A DNA stretch of 64,000 bases from Zoroaster sp. YZ-2022 (GCA_029582265.1 CM055823.1:1240001-1304000); one strand, 5' to 3'; positions 34,616 through 45,536 are shown, counted from the stretch's first letter. Notes: a model not told the origin generated them from the letters alone. Translations and numbers: made by a program.

Positions 34616-35121
34616 CTGAGTATAAATATTGAAAAGCAAAAGGATTGTTGAAAGCAAAATGTGGATAACATTATCCAAATAAGGAATTCCAGATGAAAAA
34701 TAGAATTGGAGAAGAGGGACCTCTCAAAAATAAAGTTGTTGTGGTAGAAGGGATGGTCTACTGAGGGGGCTACTAGTAGATGAGGGCCAAGGACCTGACC
34801 TCTGGGCCTACTGGTTGGGGAGGGACAAATTTGAGGGGAATGCCCACTTGGAGGAAAGGTCAGAGAGGGGGAAGACCCTCAGAGAGGTAAGGGACCACTT
34901 GGAAGGGATGGCCCACTGAGAGGGAGTGGAAATTCAAAGGACCTTGGTCCCCAAAGAGGGAAAGGGAAAGCCTTTTGTGAAGAAAAAGGAAAAGGGCTCA
35001 CATTTTCACAAGGGAAGGGGCTGCCCCTAAGGGATGAATTTAAAAGGCCTCGAGTAATCAAGGATGGTGATGGAAAGGCTTTTAACGGATTTGAGGAATA
35101 GCAAAGAACTTTCATACATAC

Positions 35122-35329
35122 CAACACATCTGATTTTTGCTTGAATTCCAAAACATCTTGAGGGTAGTCCTGGGCACCTGGCACACTGTCTGGATGAAGG
35201 TGCCACTCCTCGAGCGCCCTCTCAGGCATCACCTCGTAGAGGTACAGCATGTCTGGATGGTGAGAGGTGGTAAAACAGGCCAGGAGACTGCCACGAAAGA
35301 TGGTGAAGATGAGTCTGGAGATGAATGGA
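35122..35329 (-). CDS. WD40-repeat gene, copy A: exon with LLACFTTSHHPDMLYLYEV
   Basis: The minus-strand frame runs RLIFTIFRGSLLACFTTSHH then PDMLYLYEVMPERALEEWHL and on to FKQKSDVL, with a good donor (ttg|gtatgt) at 35121. The upper border is uncertain. The duplicated copy (59403-59590) has eight extra in-frame codons (MPYVNPQ region) between RL and LIFTIFRG. A difference of 24 bp that keeps the frame supports real coding. Phase with the exon above is not resolved, so a small exon may be missing in between. Confidence 0.6.
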
Positions 35330-35467
35330 GACAGAAAACTTGAGATTTTTTTTCCATCCTCCTTAATATAATATATCAGTTTTGTTGAAAGATTTAATGA
35401 CCCTGCAATTTATTTTTGGTTCATATGATCGCTTCCTCCCCCACCCCTTGATTCAATTCCTCAGTAC

Positions 35468-35595
35468 CTGTGTGTTCCCATCATGACCTTGTTGTTGGTG
35501 TGAAGTGGGGGACTCTATGTTCCAGATGTCAAAGTCACTCCCCTTGCAAGAGCTGGCGATGAAATCCTCAGACATGCATAACACTTGTCCTTGCT
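35468..35595 (-). CDS. WD40-repeat gene, copy A: WD blade exon
   Basis: Acceptor (tttcag|ag) at 35595 and donor (acacag|gtactg) at 35467 bound 128 bp reading KQGQVLCMSEDFIASSCKGS and DFDIWNIESPTSHQQQ. 'MSEDFIASSCKGSDFDIWNI' has the shape of a WD40 blade. Its phase fits the exon at 35719-35875 exactly. In the second copy (59697-60068) a SINE sits inside this exon. Confidence 0.72.
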
Positions 35596-35718
35596 CTGAA
35601 AACAGAATCAAACAGATTGATTTTTTTTAAATAAAGACTCAAATGATATGTTATGAATAACAGTGGCTTCATCCAATGTTGTACTTTCTCTTAAAAACAA
35701 ATTAAAATCCACACTTAC

Positions 35719-35875
35719 TACAAGACTCGGCAGATCTCAAATGGAGAACTACGTTCGGTGGGGTTGTAGCTATAGTGACACTCCAAAGCCAATGTTCGTT
35801 GTCATTTTGGCATGATGTTACTGCATGGCGACCATCTGTTGAATATACACAGCTTTCTACTGGCCCATCATGACT
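35719..35875 (-). CDS. WD40-repeat gene, copy A: WD blade exon
   Basis: Acceptor (ttgtag|agt) at 35875 and a strong donor (gta|gtaagt class) at 35718 bound 157 bp reading SHDGPVESCVYSTDGRHAVT, then SCQNDNEHWLWSV. The GP/HDG start, S/T-DGR turn and terminal W-x-W follow the WD40 blade pattern (GH...D...W). It continues in phase from the exon at 37128-37335 (…ESDLK|SHDG…). A homologous sequence lies at about 60195-60360. Confidence 0.75.
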
Positions 35876-36628
35876 CTACAAGGAAGAACAATATATTGCT
35901 ATGGTTACCACTTTTTTTCAGTTTACACCATTCATAAAATGTCTGTAAATGCATCAAGATATAAACCCCAGTATATGAAAATCTCATTTTATTTAACGCT
36001 TTCATTACCGATTTGTTGCAACATCGATGCCCCACTGGTTACCGAATTGTTTGCCCAGTCATGCATGAATTCACACATTATTGCACAACAGTATGCATCC
36101 ATTTACAGGCACTTTCTAAACTCATATTTCAACATGAAGACTTTGTTGGAGATAGATATATTCAATGAAATGATTGTTGCTTACGAAATTCCCTTTCATA
36201 TGACTTTCACAAACACAGAGAGCATTTTGTACACAAGTGTATGGCATTCCATAGCACAAATGGCCATTGAAAGGATTGACTTGTATTATGTCTGATTTCT
36301 ATAATAGAAACATGTAGGTTGGGCTATACCATTAGGAAGATAAGGAATCAGTCTTTCCAACCATATATAGCATGGGTATGGACTGCGATGAAGGGAAAAA
36401 ATACATAGGTAAAACTTGTAGCTTTGCATGGTGAGGATGATAAATACAGCCGTTTAAAAAAATAAAAATAAAATAAAAATACAGCCGTTTTAAAAGCTGG
36501 CCATGAGACTCCCAATTAAGTGCTGTGTGTGGTGACCTTGGTCAACTAAAGTCGCCAATGGTAAGCAACAGGGGGTAGTGTGTATGTGCCAATGGTAGCT
36601 AAGTGAGAAATATGGTTCAGAGAGAACC

Positions 36629-36895
36629 ATGACGAAGATTAGAGCAGGCTAATCAAAACTTTGAGAATAACCTGTGAAGTCCCCATGGTTCTCCCTGAAC
36701 CATAATTAACCTATGAAGTCCCCATGGTTCTCCCTGAACCATAATAACCTGTAAAGTCCCCATGGTTCTCCCTGAACCATAATAACCTGTGAATTGTCCA
36801 TGGTTCTCCCTAAACCATAATAACCTGCGAAGTCCCCATGGTTCTCCCTGAACCATATTAACCCGTGAAGTCCCCATGGTTCTCCCTGAACCATA
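36629..36895. repeat. 38-bp tandem repeat of ATGGTTC...GAACCAT hairpins, ~6-7 units
   Basis: Each unit has 'aagtccccatggttctccct' followed by 'gaaccataataacctg', so every unit contains the short palindrome ATGGTTC-tccct-GAACCAT. The array starts with a decayed H1-like motif (36629-36670). Related units are at 38180-38250 and 60540-60730 (second copy). Confidence 0.88.
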
Positions 36896-37127
36896 TTTCT
36901 CACTTTCTATATCGACAGTAGAGAAAAACGAGTTCCCGACATTGGTTCTCCCTTGAACCTTTCTCACTTAACGAAGGTTGAGATACGAGTTGTGCGATAA
37001 TTCTTTTCAGAACCTGTACCTCAGCTTCGCAATAGTCGAGATAAACACATGGTGTTACCGCAAACCAAAACGATAAAGTCACACACTTAAAGTTACACAG
37101 TAACCCTTATGGGTATGGTTACCGTAC

Positions 37128-37335
37128 CTTCAAATCACTTTCCCCGGTAAAATCAGTGACAAACTCCAAGTTGTGAGAAATGGCACATGTTCCCGTCTGA
37201 CATGTCAATGACAACTTGTGCCCCTCGTGGTGTTGGGCAGGACCCCTAACAACTTCCGGCCATCTGGGAAAAGTGTAAATTGGTGTTGTTCATCAGTTGA
37301 GCTATGAGATTCTCGGTTTCAAAAGGCTTTGTGTC
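37128..37335 (-). CDS. WD40-repeat gene, copy A: exon ending ISHNLEFVTDFTGESDLK
   Basis: The acceptor is (ccctcag|gac) at 37335 and the donor (ttgaag|gtacgg) at 37127. The downstream half reads EGHKLSLTCQTGTCAISHNL then EFVTDFTGESDLK, a WD40-like blade. The upstream half is better in another frame (FPDGRKLLGVLPN), so one or two base errors or lesions lie near 37245. In the second copy the donor GT is replaced (gaag|cagcac), which would abolish splicing. Confidence 0.6.
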
Positions 37336-37865
37336 CTGAGGGATAAGATGGAAAGAATATTGGAAAGAATATTGGAATAAATATTGGAGCTGAAATCAAA
37401 TTCATTTTAACCTTAACTTGTGATTTTCCCTGTGAAAATGTTGTGAAATGTCAACAAATTTATGTCAAATTTCCATTACATTACAAAACCTCTATGACAT
37501 ATCAAAATACAGTCCATGCACAATATGGCGTATTCAGGTTTGGTATTCAGTGGGTTGATTTTGTAAATACATTTCTAGAGTTAAGCAAACACATACATAC
37601 AAAGCCCTTGATAGAGGTCCAGCTAGGGGAGTAAGCCCCAAGAAACTCTGATTTTAGGCATCCATAATATGGATCTTAGTACAAATGTGAGTAAGGTTTG
37701 GATTGAGGTTTGAAGTAAGCTCTGTAGAGATTAAACATGGTACTACCTCAAACCTTACTCCTACTGCACTTCCACCATGCAAAGCTTCAAACCCTACTTA
37801 TAGTACAAATTTTAAAGGAACAAAACATAATTGTTCACCTCCCCCCCAAAAAAAATTATATAAAG

Positions 37866-38466
37866 TTTCTTCATCAGCAACATTTCATCAGCAACATTTG
37901 GCATTCAATCCTACCATCCACCAACACCCACACCCCACTGTCAACTGATACGCCTCAGCGAGCAGGCAACTCACACACAGCAGGAAACACACACAACAAG
38001 AACAATGCCACGGTGGCAACCAATCACAACACATCACACAACAGTAGCACCAATCGGAACACTTCCCATTCTACACATAATCCCAGCAAATACTACTTAA
38101 GGAGTTGCATCGGCAAACCTCTTCATTCTCCTGAAGAAGATTAGAGCAGGCTAATCGAAACGTTGAGAATAACCCGTGAAGTCCCTTGGTTCTCCCTGAA
38201 CCATATTAACCCGTGAAGTCCCCATGGTTCTCCCTGAACCATATTTCTCACTTAGCGACAGTAGAGAAAAACGAGTTGCCCGAAATTGGTTCTCCCTTGA
38301 ACCTTTCTCACTTAACGAAGGTTGAGATACGATTGTGCGATACGGTTCTTTTCAGAACCTGTATCTCAGCTTCACGTTAGTTGAGATAAACACATGGTGT
38401 TACCGCAAACCGAAACGATATCGATATTCCACCATGCAAAGCCTCAAAACTTATATAAAGTTTCTT
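37866..38466 (+). mobile_element. Retroelement 3' end insertion (H1-related) in copy A only
   Basis: The sequence is absent from the matching place in the second copy (about 61695), where 'tatataaagtttctt' occurs once. In copy A that 15-mer flanks the block on both sides. The insert has a 3' ORF fragment rich in N, T, H and S that ends with YYLRSCIGKPLHSPEED, then CTGAAGAAGATTAG...CTAATCGAAACG (38131-38163) and about 250 bp of 3' sequence. A terminal ORF followed by this hairpin suits Penelope-like elements. That class call is an inference. Confidence 0.65.
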
Positions 38467-38759
38467 ACAAAAAAAAAGAATTTGTTCACACTTTACACTA
38501 AGTAGGTGTTATGTAAAACTGTTATTTATACTCAATCAAATAAAATTTTCACTGATTTTAAGGTCTGTTAATTAAAATAAAAATTAATAATCAAACAAGG
38601 ACAAATAATTTTGACAAATTAGAAATGAAAGTCAACTTTTTAAAAGGACGTTTTAGTTGTTTTAAACATTTTTATGGTCGTTTTAAAAATTATGTTTCAG
38701 TAACTTAGTGGGTAGGTGCGTTGGGAGGGGGTTGGATGGGAGGGGGTTATCTACAGTAC

Positions 38760-38909
38760 CTTTAGTTCTTTTCTCTAGATCAGCTTTCCATCTTGAGCAC
38801 CGTAGACACAGAGCCACTCGAAAGTGACGATGTATGTGTCTATTGGTCTTGGGAATAAAGACAGCTACTTGGCTGTCAATCTCCAGTGGAATATTGACAA
38901 CAAATTTGC
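38760..38909 (-). CDS. Exon of WD40-region gene, copy A (VALCLRCSRWKAD)
   Basis: Acceptor (tttcag|gca) at 38909 and donor (ctaaag|gtactg) at 38759 enclose 150 bp reading GKFVVNIPLEIDSQVAVFIP, KTNRHIHRHFRVALCLRCSR and WKADLEKRTK. Both borders and the frame are conserved in the second copy (63894 to the window edge), with only synonymous or conservative changes visible, so it is a real exon. I do not recognise the domain. Confidence 0.72.
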
Positions 38910-39291
38910 CTGAAAAATAAAAAATCATTATAAAATTATGCAATAACTATTTCAAGTTAATAACAAGGTTGCAGTGCTAGGTGATGTTCATATAAAAAAG
39001 GTAATTTTGTCAAAATAAAAAACATTCAACAATTCTTCAAAATTTATTGGCTGTCCTCATTGTCATGTGAAATAATTTCCTTTAAAACTTATACATAATT
39101 CAGGTCTTTGTATACATCTTTATATTCTAAAAACAACCACCCTCACAGGACGGCACTTTGCACAAATATGTATTTATGTGCACCAGTTTCAACAAACATT
39201 TGAGCACACTGACAGGAACATTAACTGGTGGACAGAGGGATATCCCAATGAGGTTTGCACAAGATTGTATATTTAGATCAGCAATGTATAC

Positions 39292-39351
39292 CTCATCCTG
39301 TGAAGAAATGGCCGTCCAAAAACATCCATGCCCATCAAATGCATCATATAC
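39292..39351 (-). CDS. Short exon, continuation of CUB domain (VYDAFDGHGCFWTAISSQDE)
   Basis: Acceptor (taaag|gta) at 39351 and donor (gatgag|gtatac) at 39291 enclose 20 codons in phase 0. It joins the CUB exon at 42488 in phase: CEYDFIE|VYDAFDG. In CUB domains the motif C-x-YD-x-(L/I)E-V-x-DG/DA is typical, which supports the join. An overlapping longer frame (KTGIKLLGLRQGGYARG...) upstream is also open and could be a different exon. Confidence 0.5.
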
Positions 39352-39598
39352 CTTTAAAAGGACACACAAGCTTGACAAGAAAGCCAACATACCTCGAGCG
39401 TATCCTCCTTGTCTGAGACCAAGCAGTTTAATGCCAGTCTTTTCTAGGACAGCCAGCAGTGACCTGCAAACTCCATTTTGATTAGGTCAGCCTCAATCAT
39501 CACTTCTAAAGCTCCACTAGCGACCTATAAGAAACAAACATTCCCTCTTGTATTCCTCTCTCAATCACAATTACATGTAACATGTTTCCCTTCATTAA

Positions 39599-40284
39599 CC
39601 CTTCTATGACTGCAAGGGTCAAAATCAGTCAAAATGTTGATATACTTGCCAAGGTATATCTAGTGCACTAGAACACTGTCAAACCTTGCAGTCAAAATGT
39701 TGATATACATGTACTTGCCAAGGTATATCTAGTGCACTAGAACACTGTCAAACCTTGCAGTCAAAATGTTGATATACTTGCCAAGGTATATCTAGTGCAC
39801 TAGAACACTGTCAAACCTTGCAGTCAAAATGTTGATATACTTGCCAAGGTATATCTAGTGCACTAGAACACTGTCAAACCTTGCAGTCAAAATGTTGATA
39901 TACTTGCCAAGGTATATCTAGTGCACTAGAACACTGTCAAACCTTGCAGTCAAAATGTTGATATACTTGCCAAGGTATATCTAGTGCACTAGAACACTGT
40001 CAAACCTTGCAGTCAAAATGTTGATATACTTGCCAAGGTATATCTAGTGCACTAGAACACTGTCAAACCTTGCATGTAGTAAGTAAAATTTACAGGTCAA
40101 AATGAGTCGACCGTTTTTGACTGGTAAAAGTATTGTTTTGTATTGTTGAGGGTGATCAAAATGACAGTATAAACCAGTCAAAAATGCCCCTGTGTGCACA
40201 TTTGGGTCAACAATCAAAATAGGCAGTTGACTGGTTTTGACCACTATAGCTACTTGCCACTCAAGTTCAGCTGTAGTAGGAGGG
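39599..40284 (+). mobile_element. TTAA-flanked MITE family M4 with internal 63-bp tandem repeat
   Basis: TTAA at 39595-39598 and 40285-40288 flank CCCTTCTA at the left and a right end TAGTAGGAGGG. Inside, a 63-bp unit ('aaaccttgcagtcaaaatgt', 'gatatacttgccaaggtata', 'tctagtgcactagaac') is repeated about seven times. The single-unit arrangement appears in relatives at 28410-28690 and 44070-44357, so the expansion happened in this copy. Confidence 0.88.
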
Positions 40285-40386
40285 TTAATCAAGTACTTAT
40301 GAGTAATTGCTGTGTGATTACTCAAGTAGTGAATTTCACTAATCACCAAACACTACAAGTGTATATATATATATATATCATGAACC

Positions 40387-40502
40387 CTGAGGACGATCAG
40401 AGCACACTGATCGAAACGTTGAGTTGTACCTCCAGTTCTTTTCAGAAGTAATTACTACTCAATTGAGAATTTCACATGGTGTCACCGCAATTAGTCTTAC
40501 TT
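40387..40502 (+). mobile_element. Dispersed element end H1 (copy 2)
   Basis: CTGAGGAC-GATCAG...CTGATC-GAAACG at 40387-40418 and the 80 bp that follow match 11571-11694 with few changes. It is preceded by a TA microsatellite (40363-40378). Confidence 0.75.
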
Positions 40503-40739
40503 ATAATGAACCTGTTTTAGATCATTTTAATGTAATCAAATAAAACAAGGGAAATGGACTACATAGTAAATAACAAGCAGAAAGCAGATTATATAGGCTC
40601 ATAGACCTATGCCTGGCTGGGCTTCTCAAAGGCTTTGCTCTACCATGACTGTGTGACCCTCCTCCCTAAATGTGTCACCTGTTCATTAAGGTTTGCTGAA
40701 TTTCAAACCCCCATAAATAAATTTAGTGTGCCACCTTAA

Positions 40740-41062
40740 CTCTTTCGCTACAGCGAGCCGCTCATAGCGGCTTGAAAAATTTCTACTGCTGCCCGCAAGC
40801 CGCTATCAGCGGCTCGATGTAAACATCATGTAAATCGGCCCTCTATATCTCAGCTTCCATATTTTTATTACTTGAATAAACAATTATTCTGAGACTTGAT
40901 TCACATTTACAATGTCCTCGGCTTCATTTTGATGTATAACACATGGGTATATGACTATGAAAAACCTAGTTACAACTATTTTATTCAAATGTTGTCTATG
41001 CGGTGTGTATGTGTGAAATTTAATTCGGTCACAGCATGCACAAAAATTCGGTAGTGAAAGAG
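40740..41062. mobile_element. TTAA-flanked MITE (family M5), 323 bp
   Basis: TTAA at 40736-40739 and 41063-41066 flank the inverted ends CTCTTTCGCTAC / GTAGTGAAAGAG. The left subterminal region holds paired hairpins GAGCCGCTCATAGCGGCTTG and AAGCCGCTATCAGCGGCTCG, possible transposase sites or structure. There is no coding sequence. Confidence 0.88.
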
Positions 41063-41090
41063 TTAAGGGAAGGTACAACATCGTTTATTA

Positions 41091-41171
41091 CAGGTTTTGG
41101 GTGTGGTCACTGGCAATAAGGACCGAGTCGAATGCGAAGTCCTTATTGCCTGTGACCATTCACAAAACAGG
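41091..41171. repeat. Long hairpin (imperfect palindrome, ~80 bp)
   Basis: The arms 'tggtcactggcaataaggac' and 'gtccttattgcctgtgacca' are inverted copies, and the outer 'acaggttttgggtg' pairs imperfectly with 'cacaaaacaggt'. It is probably a tiny foldback element. Confidence 0.8.
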
Positions 41172-41299
41172 TCATTATCCTGCAGTAAAAACCAACCGTC
41201 ATCAATTTCGTTTTTAAAATGTAAATTGTAATTTTTGTTGATGCCAAAAAGAAATTCACAGCAAATTCACGTTTTTGGGAAACACAAAACACTTGAAAA

Positions 41300-41763
41300 G
41301 AACATGAGTCAGCATGATACAAAACAACCATCACTCTGGTTGGTTCAAATGCATGTCACATGTCGGCTAAATAGAACATGAGTCAACATGATGCAAAACA
41401 ACCTTCATCACTCTGGTTGGTTCAAATGCATGTCACATGTCGGCTAAATAGAACATGAGTCAACATGATGTAAAACAACCTTCATCACTCTGGTTGATTC
41501 AAATGCATGTCACATGTCGGCTAAATAGAACATGAGTCAGCATGATGCAAAACAACCTTCATCACTCTGGTTGGTTCAAATGCATGTCACATGTCGGCTA
41601 AATAGAACATGAGTCAACATGATGTAAAACAACCTTCATCACTCTGGTTGGTTCAAATGCATGTCACATGTCAGCTAAATAGAACATGAGTCAACATGAT
41701 GGAAAACAACCTTCATCACTCTGGTTGGTTCAAATGTATGTCACATGTCGGCTAAATAGAACT
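41300..41763. repeat. 77-bp tandem repeat, six units
   Basis: Units contain 'gaacatgagtcaacatgatg', 'aaaacaaccttcatcactct' and 'caaatgcatgtcacatgtcg'. They are near-identical, implying recent expansion within the intron. Confidence 0.92.
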
Positions 41764-42157
41764 GCTGGCAAATAGGTGGCACATACACGCTGTTCTGATT
41801 TTGATAAGCCATGTCTGTACCATCTGTTAGTACACCCCAAAGGATTACATTTTGTCCAATCAGATTGTCTCAACTGTTTTGGACATTTATGAATATATAA
41901 TCATCTAAAAGTATATTTGGTATGTAAATATTTCAAAGGGGGCACCAATAAGGCTAAGAACAGGGCAACGGAGGCAGTGGCTTCCATGAAATTTAAGGCC
42001 TGTATTTTAAGGCAGACACCAATAATCAAAGTAGAGTGCCCCCTGCCAGCGCACGCTCGAGAGTGACTCTTGTTATTGATTTGTTTGCAAGCTCCAGTTA
42101 CTCGTTGCATGACAAAGACAATGACTGAACAATGACCACAAAACACTGAATAAAACA

Positions 42158-42417
42158 CTTTACCCTGAAAATGCCGTGAAAATGTGTTTTTCCATGAAAT
42201 ATATAGTTCACGGTAATTTCATGACACAATACTGTGAAAACGCCATGAAATACTCTTTGGGATTCCTTGCCGTGAAATGCAGTGAAAACGCCATGAACTT
42301 CTTGTGGCAGTTTTGGGGCAGCTCATTAATTTTTGAGAGCGCCATGAATTTGCCGTGAAATTTCATTGAACTCTTATTTCACGGCAAGCAGATTTTCAAG
42401 GTATTTTCAGGGTAAAG
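42158..42417. mobile_element. MITE with CTTTACCCTGAAAAT termini, 260 bp
   Basis: The left end CTTTACCCTGAAAATGCC and the right end GGTATTTTCAGGGTAAAG are inverted repeats. The interior carries many CGTGAAA / TTTCACG motifs. It lies in the intron just downstream of the CUB exon. Confidence 0.82.
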
Positions 42418-42487
42418 TTATTCATAGTGAAAGGATGGTCACGGTGACTGCGCTGGTAGTCAGTCAGTGGAACAAAGTCTACTATAC

Positions 42488-42724
42488 CTCAATGAAGTCA
42501 TATTCACAAGCTGTTTGCGTTTTGGGAATTGACTGCCGTTTGTAGAGCGTATGTTCAGACACTGCTTCTCTTCTCTTACGTATCTTGGTGACTGGTGCTT
42601 GACACTAGATCAGTGAAGACAACAAAGACGACCTCATGGGATTTGCCTTGTAGAAGGTAGTCAATGTGAACGTTAGATGGGTAGTCATCCGGATAGTTTG
42701 GACTTGTGAAAGATCCATCAGTAG
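42488..42724 (-). CDS. CUB-domain exon
   Basis: After the acceptor (tttcag|ct) at 42724 the minus strand reads TDGSFTSPNYPDDYPSNVH then IDYLLQGKSHEVVFVVFTDL. 'GSFTSPNYPDDYPSN' is the classical N-terminal CUB signature (G-x-(I/F)-x-SP-x-YP-x-x-YP). The end of the exon, in a shifted frame, reads TQTACEYDFIE before a donor at 42487, and C-x-YD-(F/Y)-(L/I)E is the next CUB landmark. One frame break near 42600 is therefore a sequencing indel or a mutation. CUB domains are secreted or extracellular, disulfide-bonded binding modules. Confidence 0.75.
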
Positions 42725-43012
42725 CTGAAAAAGTCTGACTTGCTGTTTGGATTTAAACAAAGGAAGGTTTTATTTCTAACAGACATGATACCTTAATACC
42801 GAGGTCAGTCCCAGACATTTTAAACATTCTGATTGGTTGAAATTGGTCACATGGTTATGTTTTAACTGTCTCAAACGGTAATAAAAGACATCTCAGAAAG
42901 TTATACAAAAAATTGTTTTGGGAGCTTAGCTAATCTCGCCCACTAACTCCACCCAGAACAATCTAAATTCTCACCCGCAAAAATTATCGTTTCCTACAAG
43001 ACCTTTAGAAAA

Positions 43013-43335
43013 CCAGCCAGCCACACCAGTTTGATGTAACCACTTTGCCTGGCTGGGCACTGTTGACCCAACGTTAATCCATCCACACAATAGAAGCCAG
43101 CCACACCAGTTTGATGTAACCACTTTGCCTGGCTTGACACTGTTAACCCAATGTTAATCCGTCCACACAATAGAAGCCAGCCACACCAGTTTGATGTAAC
43201 CACTTTGCCTGGCTGGGCACTGTTGACCCAATGTTAATCCATCCACACAATAGAAGCCAGCCACACCAGTTTGATGTAACCACTTTGCCTGGCTGGGCAC
43301 TGTTGACCTAACGTTAATCCATCCACACAATGGAA
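43013..43335. repeat. 80-bp tandem repeat, four units
   Basis: Units contain 'ccagccacaccagtttgatg' and 'aaccactttgcctggctggg'. They lie in the intron between the two CUB exons. Confidence 0.92.
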
Positions 43336-43796
43336 AGGCTTCATTGGCAATTCAAAAGGTCTACGCTCTGCAGGAACACTCTTGTCAATGAATTAGGTTA
43401 TTTTTTAAGGACTGCATGCGCAGCTTCATCACTGCTTTGTGGGTGAGTGTCACGATAATACTGGGAGAATGACCCAGTGGTTTTAGCGGGAGAGATTGGC
43501 GAGAGTCCCTTATATGGTTGTAAAAAAGACAGGTCTGAAATAGTGGGTTAAAAGTCCGGTCTCGAATGTTATTTTAAAAAGCCACTATTAAAAACTGAAT
43601 CTGGTTGATGTTTAAGACAGAAGGTATTTTTGATCGTTAGCTAGACCAGCATGCATTGCTAAAATCAGTTTGGGCATGCTCAGTATGGTATTTGCAAAGA
43701 TGGCTATGTGTCAACACTTTGTTGGATAATTCATTTACAAGATACTAGTACAAAATTTGAAGGGATAATTGGATCACGTAAATGAGGGTAAGTTAC

Positions 43797-43883
43797 CTGT
43801 AGGATGGCGATGGGGCTCACTGGAAAAGAAACCATTGACAGTATGTTGGCCGGAACCAGGTCCACTGACGAATTGTACGATAC
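43797..43883 (-). CDS. Exon preceding CUB exon (IVQFVSGPGSG...NGFF)
   Basis: Acceptor (gggacag|gta) at 43883 and donor (ctacag|gtaact) at 43796 bound 87 bp. All three frames are open. The frame reading IVQFVSGPGSGQHTVNGFFS ends with one base (G) that completes an Ala codon with the first two bases of the CUB exon, so the phases match. Its sequence resembles the C-terminal strand of a CUB domain (V-x-F-x-S...GF), which would make tandem CUB domains. Confidence 0.5.
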
Positions 43884-44067
43884 CTGTCCCAGAAAGAAAA
43901 TATAAATAAAAATATATTCTCAACAACTAGAAAAGTTTTCAGTTTCTGAATGGAAGTAAACAACTTATAAATAAGTTCCCAGAGCATGGATAATGAGTTA
44001 ATAAGTTAGGATTGATGACATTAAAGCCAGACTTTTGATATTAAAATGATGTACCACATCTATATTT

Positions 44068-44357
44068 TATAAGAATCAAGAGATGACTGCAAAATCAGTC
44101 AAAATCAGTCAAAATGTTGATATACTTGCCAAGTCAAACACTGTCAAACCTTACGTGTAATAAGTACATTTACACATCAAAATGAGTTGACCATTTTGAC
44201 TGGTAAAAGTCTTGTCTTGTATTGTTGAGGGTGGTCAAAATGACAGTAAAAACCAGTCAAAAATGCCCCCGTGTGCACATTTGGGTCAACATTCAAAACA
44301 AGGCAGTTGACTGGTTTTGACCACTATAGCTACTTGCCACTAAAGTAGAAGGGTTAA
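44068..44357 (+). mobile_element. MITE family M4 (copy 3)
   Basis: It matches the flanks of the 39599 element, including 'cattttgactggtaaaagtc' and 'gccactaaagtagaagggtt', ending TAGAAGGGTTAA. It has one unit only of the part that is expanded in that element. Confidence 0.8.
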
Positions 44358-44420
44358 TTGCACTAAAATAATACCACCTCATATCAAGCTATAATCATGT
44401 TTTTTATCGATTACCAATAC

Positions 44421-44610
44421 AGAGCTGCCAACTCTTCCAGTTCTGCGGAAGACTTCCGTGTTAATGGATAATTTACTTACTTAAAATATATGCAAGGAGG
44501 CCTCTCCTTTTGGTGCCAAAAGGAGCGGCCTCCTTGCATATATTTTAAGTAAGTAAATTACCGTCAAATACGCGAAGTCTTCCGCAGAATCCTGAAGAGT
44601 TGGCAGCTCT
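44421..44610. mobile_element. Foldback MITE (copy 2), near-perfect 190-bp palindrome
   Basis: The ends are AGAGCTGCCAACTCTTCC and the complement of GAAGAGTTGGCAGCTCT. The middle is 'tatgcaaggaggcctctcct' against 'aggagcggcctccttgcata', with 'tttggtgccaaa' as the turn. The whole element can extrude as a cruciform or transcribe into a hairpin RNA. It is the same family as 1791-1982. Confidence 0.92.
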
Positions 44611-45362
44611 GCCAATGTATGTGTTAGTACGTGAAGATCAGCCCATTTTATTCTCCAAACAGAATCCCAAACAATCTGAATAAATTTGGGAGCCTTATCC
44701 TGTTTGTTAGTGTGACGTAATTCCAACATAAACCACGTCCACTTCACACGTGTTGGCTCCAACGATCATCAGATCATCTAGGCTCATTAGAAATGCATTA
44801 ACCATTTCTATAAGGATTTACGTAAGAAATTAATAAGCTTGGTACTTGCATTTAACATGTGTTGTAGACTAAGCTTGGGCAATATCAATTGTTTTCATCC
44901 ACGATATATATGGCAAACTAATATTGCAATTTTCGATACTATCGCGATTACTATTTTCATTCAGGCATGATTGCTTAAGAGCCGATAACCACAGGTATAT
45001 ACCCCTCTACATGCGTCACAATAAATCACAAATTCGTTTGCAGAGCGTGTATGTATTTCTGAAGTATTTCGTTTTTGTTTCTTACTTCGAAAAGCTAAAA
45101 AGACTTGTAATTTTGTTTCCATGGAATTTCTGAGTTAACTCACAATGGCAATTTTTGTTAAAATTGCGATATATTTTGCCGATATCTTGATAACTTAAAA
45201 AAGTTCTCGAAATCGTAATCTAATAAAAAAGGTATCGCGATATTCGATATCGTGTTATATCCAAGCTTATTGTAAACTCAAAATCTTATTAAAAAAGTAA
45301 ATTTCTGCCTGAAGAATGGCTTTTGAATGTTAAAACAAGGAATTTAGGTTAAATTACACAAG

Positions 45363-45536
45363 TACATGTAGGGAAAAGAATGTGTGTACTACCAATGCGT
45401 GCGCGTATTACGTATTGACTTTATGAACAGGACAGTCTGTACAACAGTTTACATAAAGAATGCGTGTACTACCAATGCGTGCACGTATTACGTATTGACT
45501 TTATGAACAGGACAGTCTGTACAACAGTTTACAAGT
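45363..45536. repeat. Two direct repeats of ~80 bp
   Basis: 'gtgtactaccaatgcgtgcg' to 'tgtacaacagtttaca' occurs twice in tandem. The second gene copy (57120-57200) has one unit only, so the duplication is specific to copy A. Confidence 0.9.

Noticed and set aside
34014..37335. Naming the WD40 gene after a known orthologue
   Set aside because: Fragments were compared from memory with several WD40/beta-propeller families (for example mediator subunit 16, DET1, BBS9) and none fitted.
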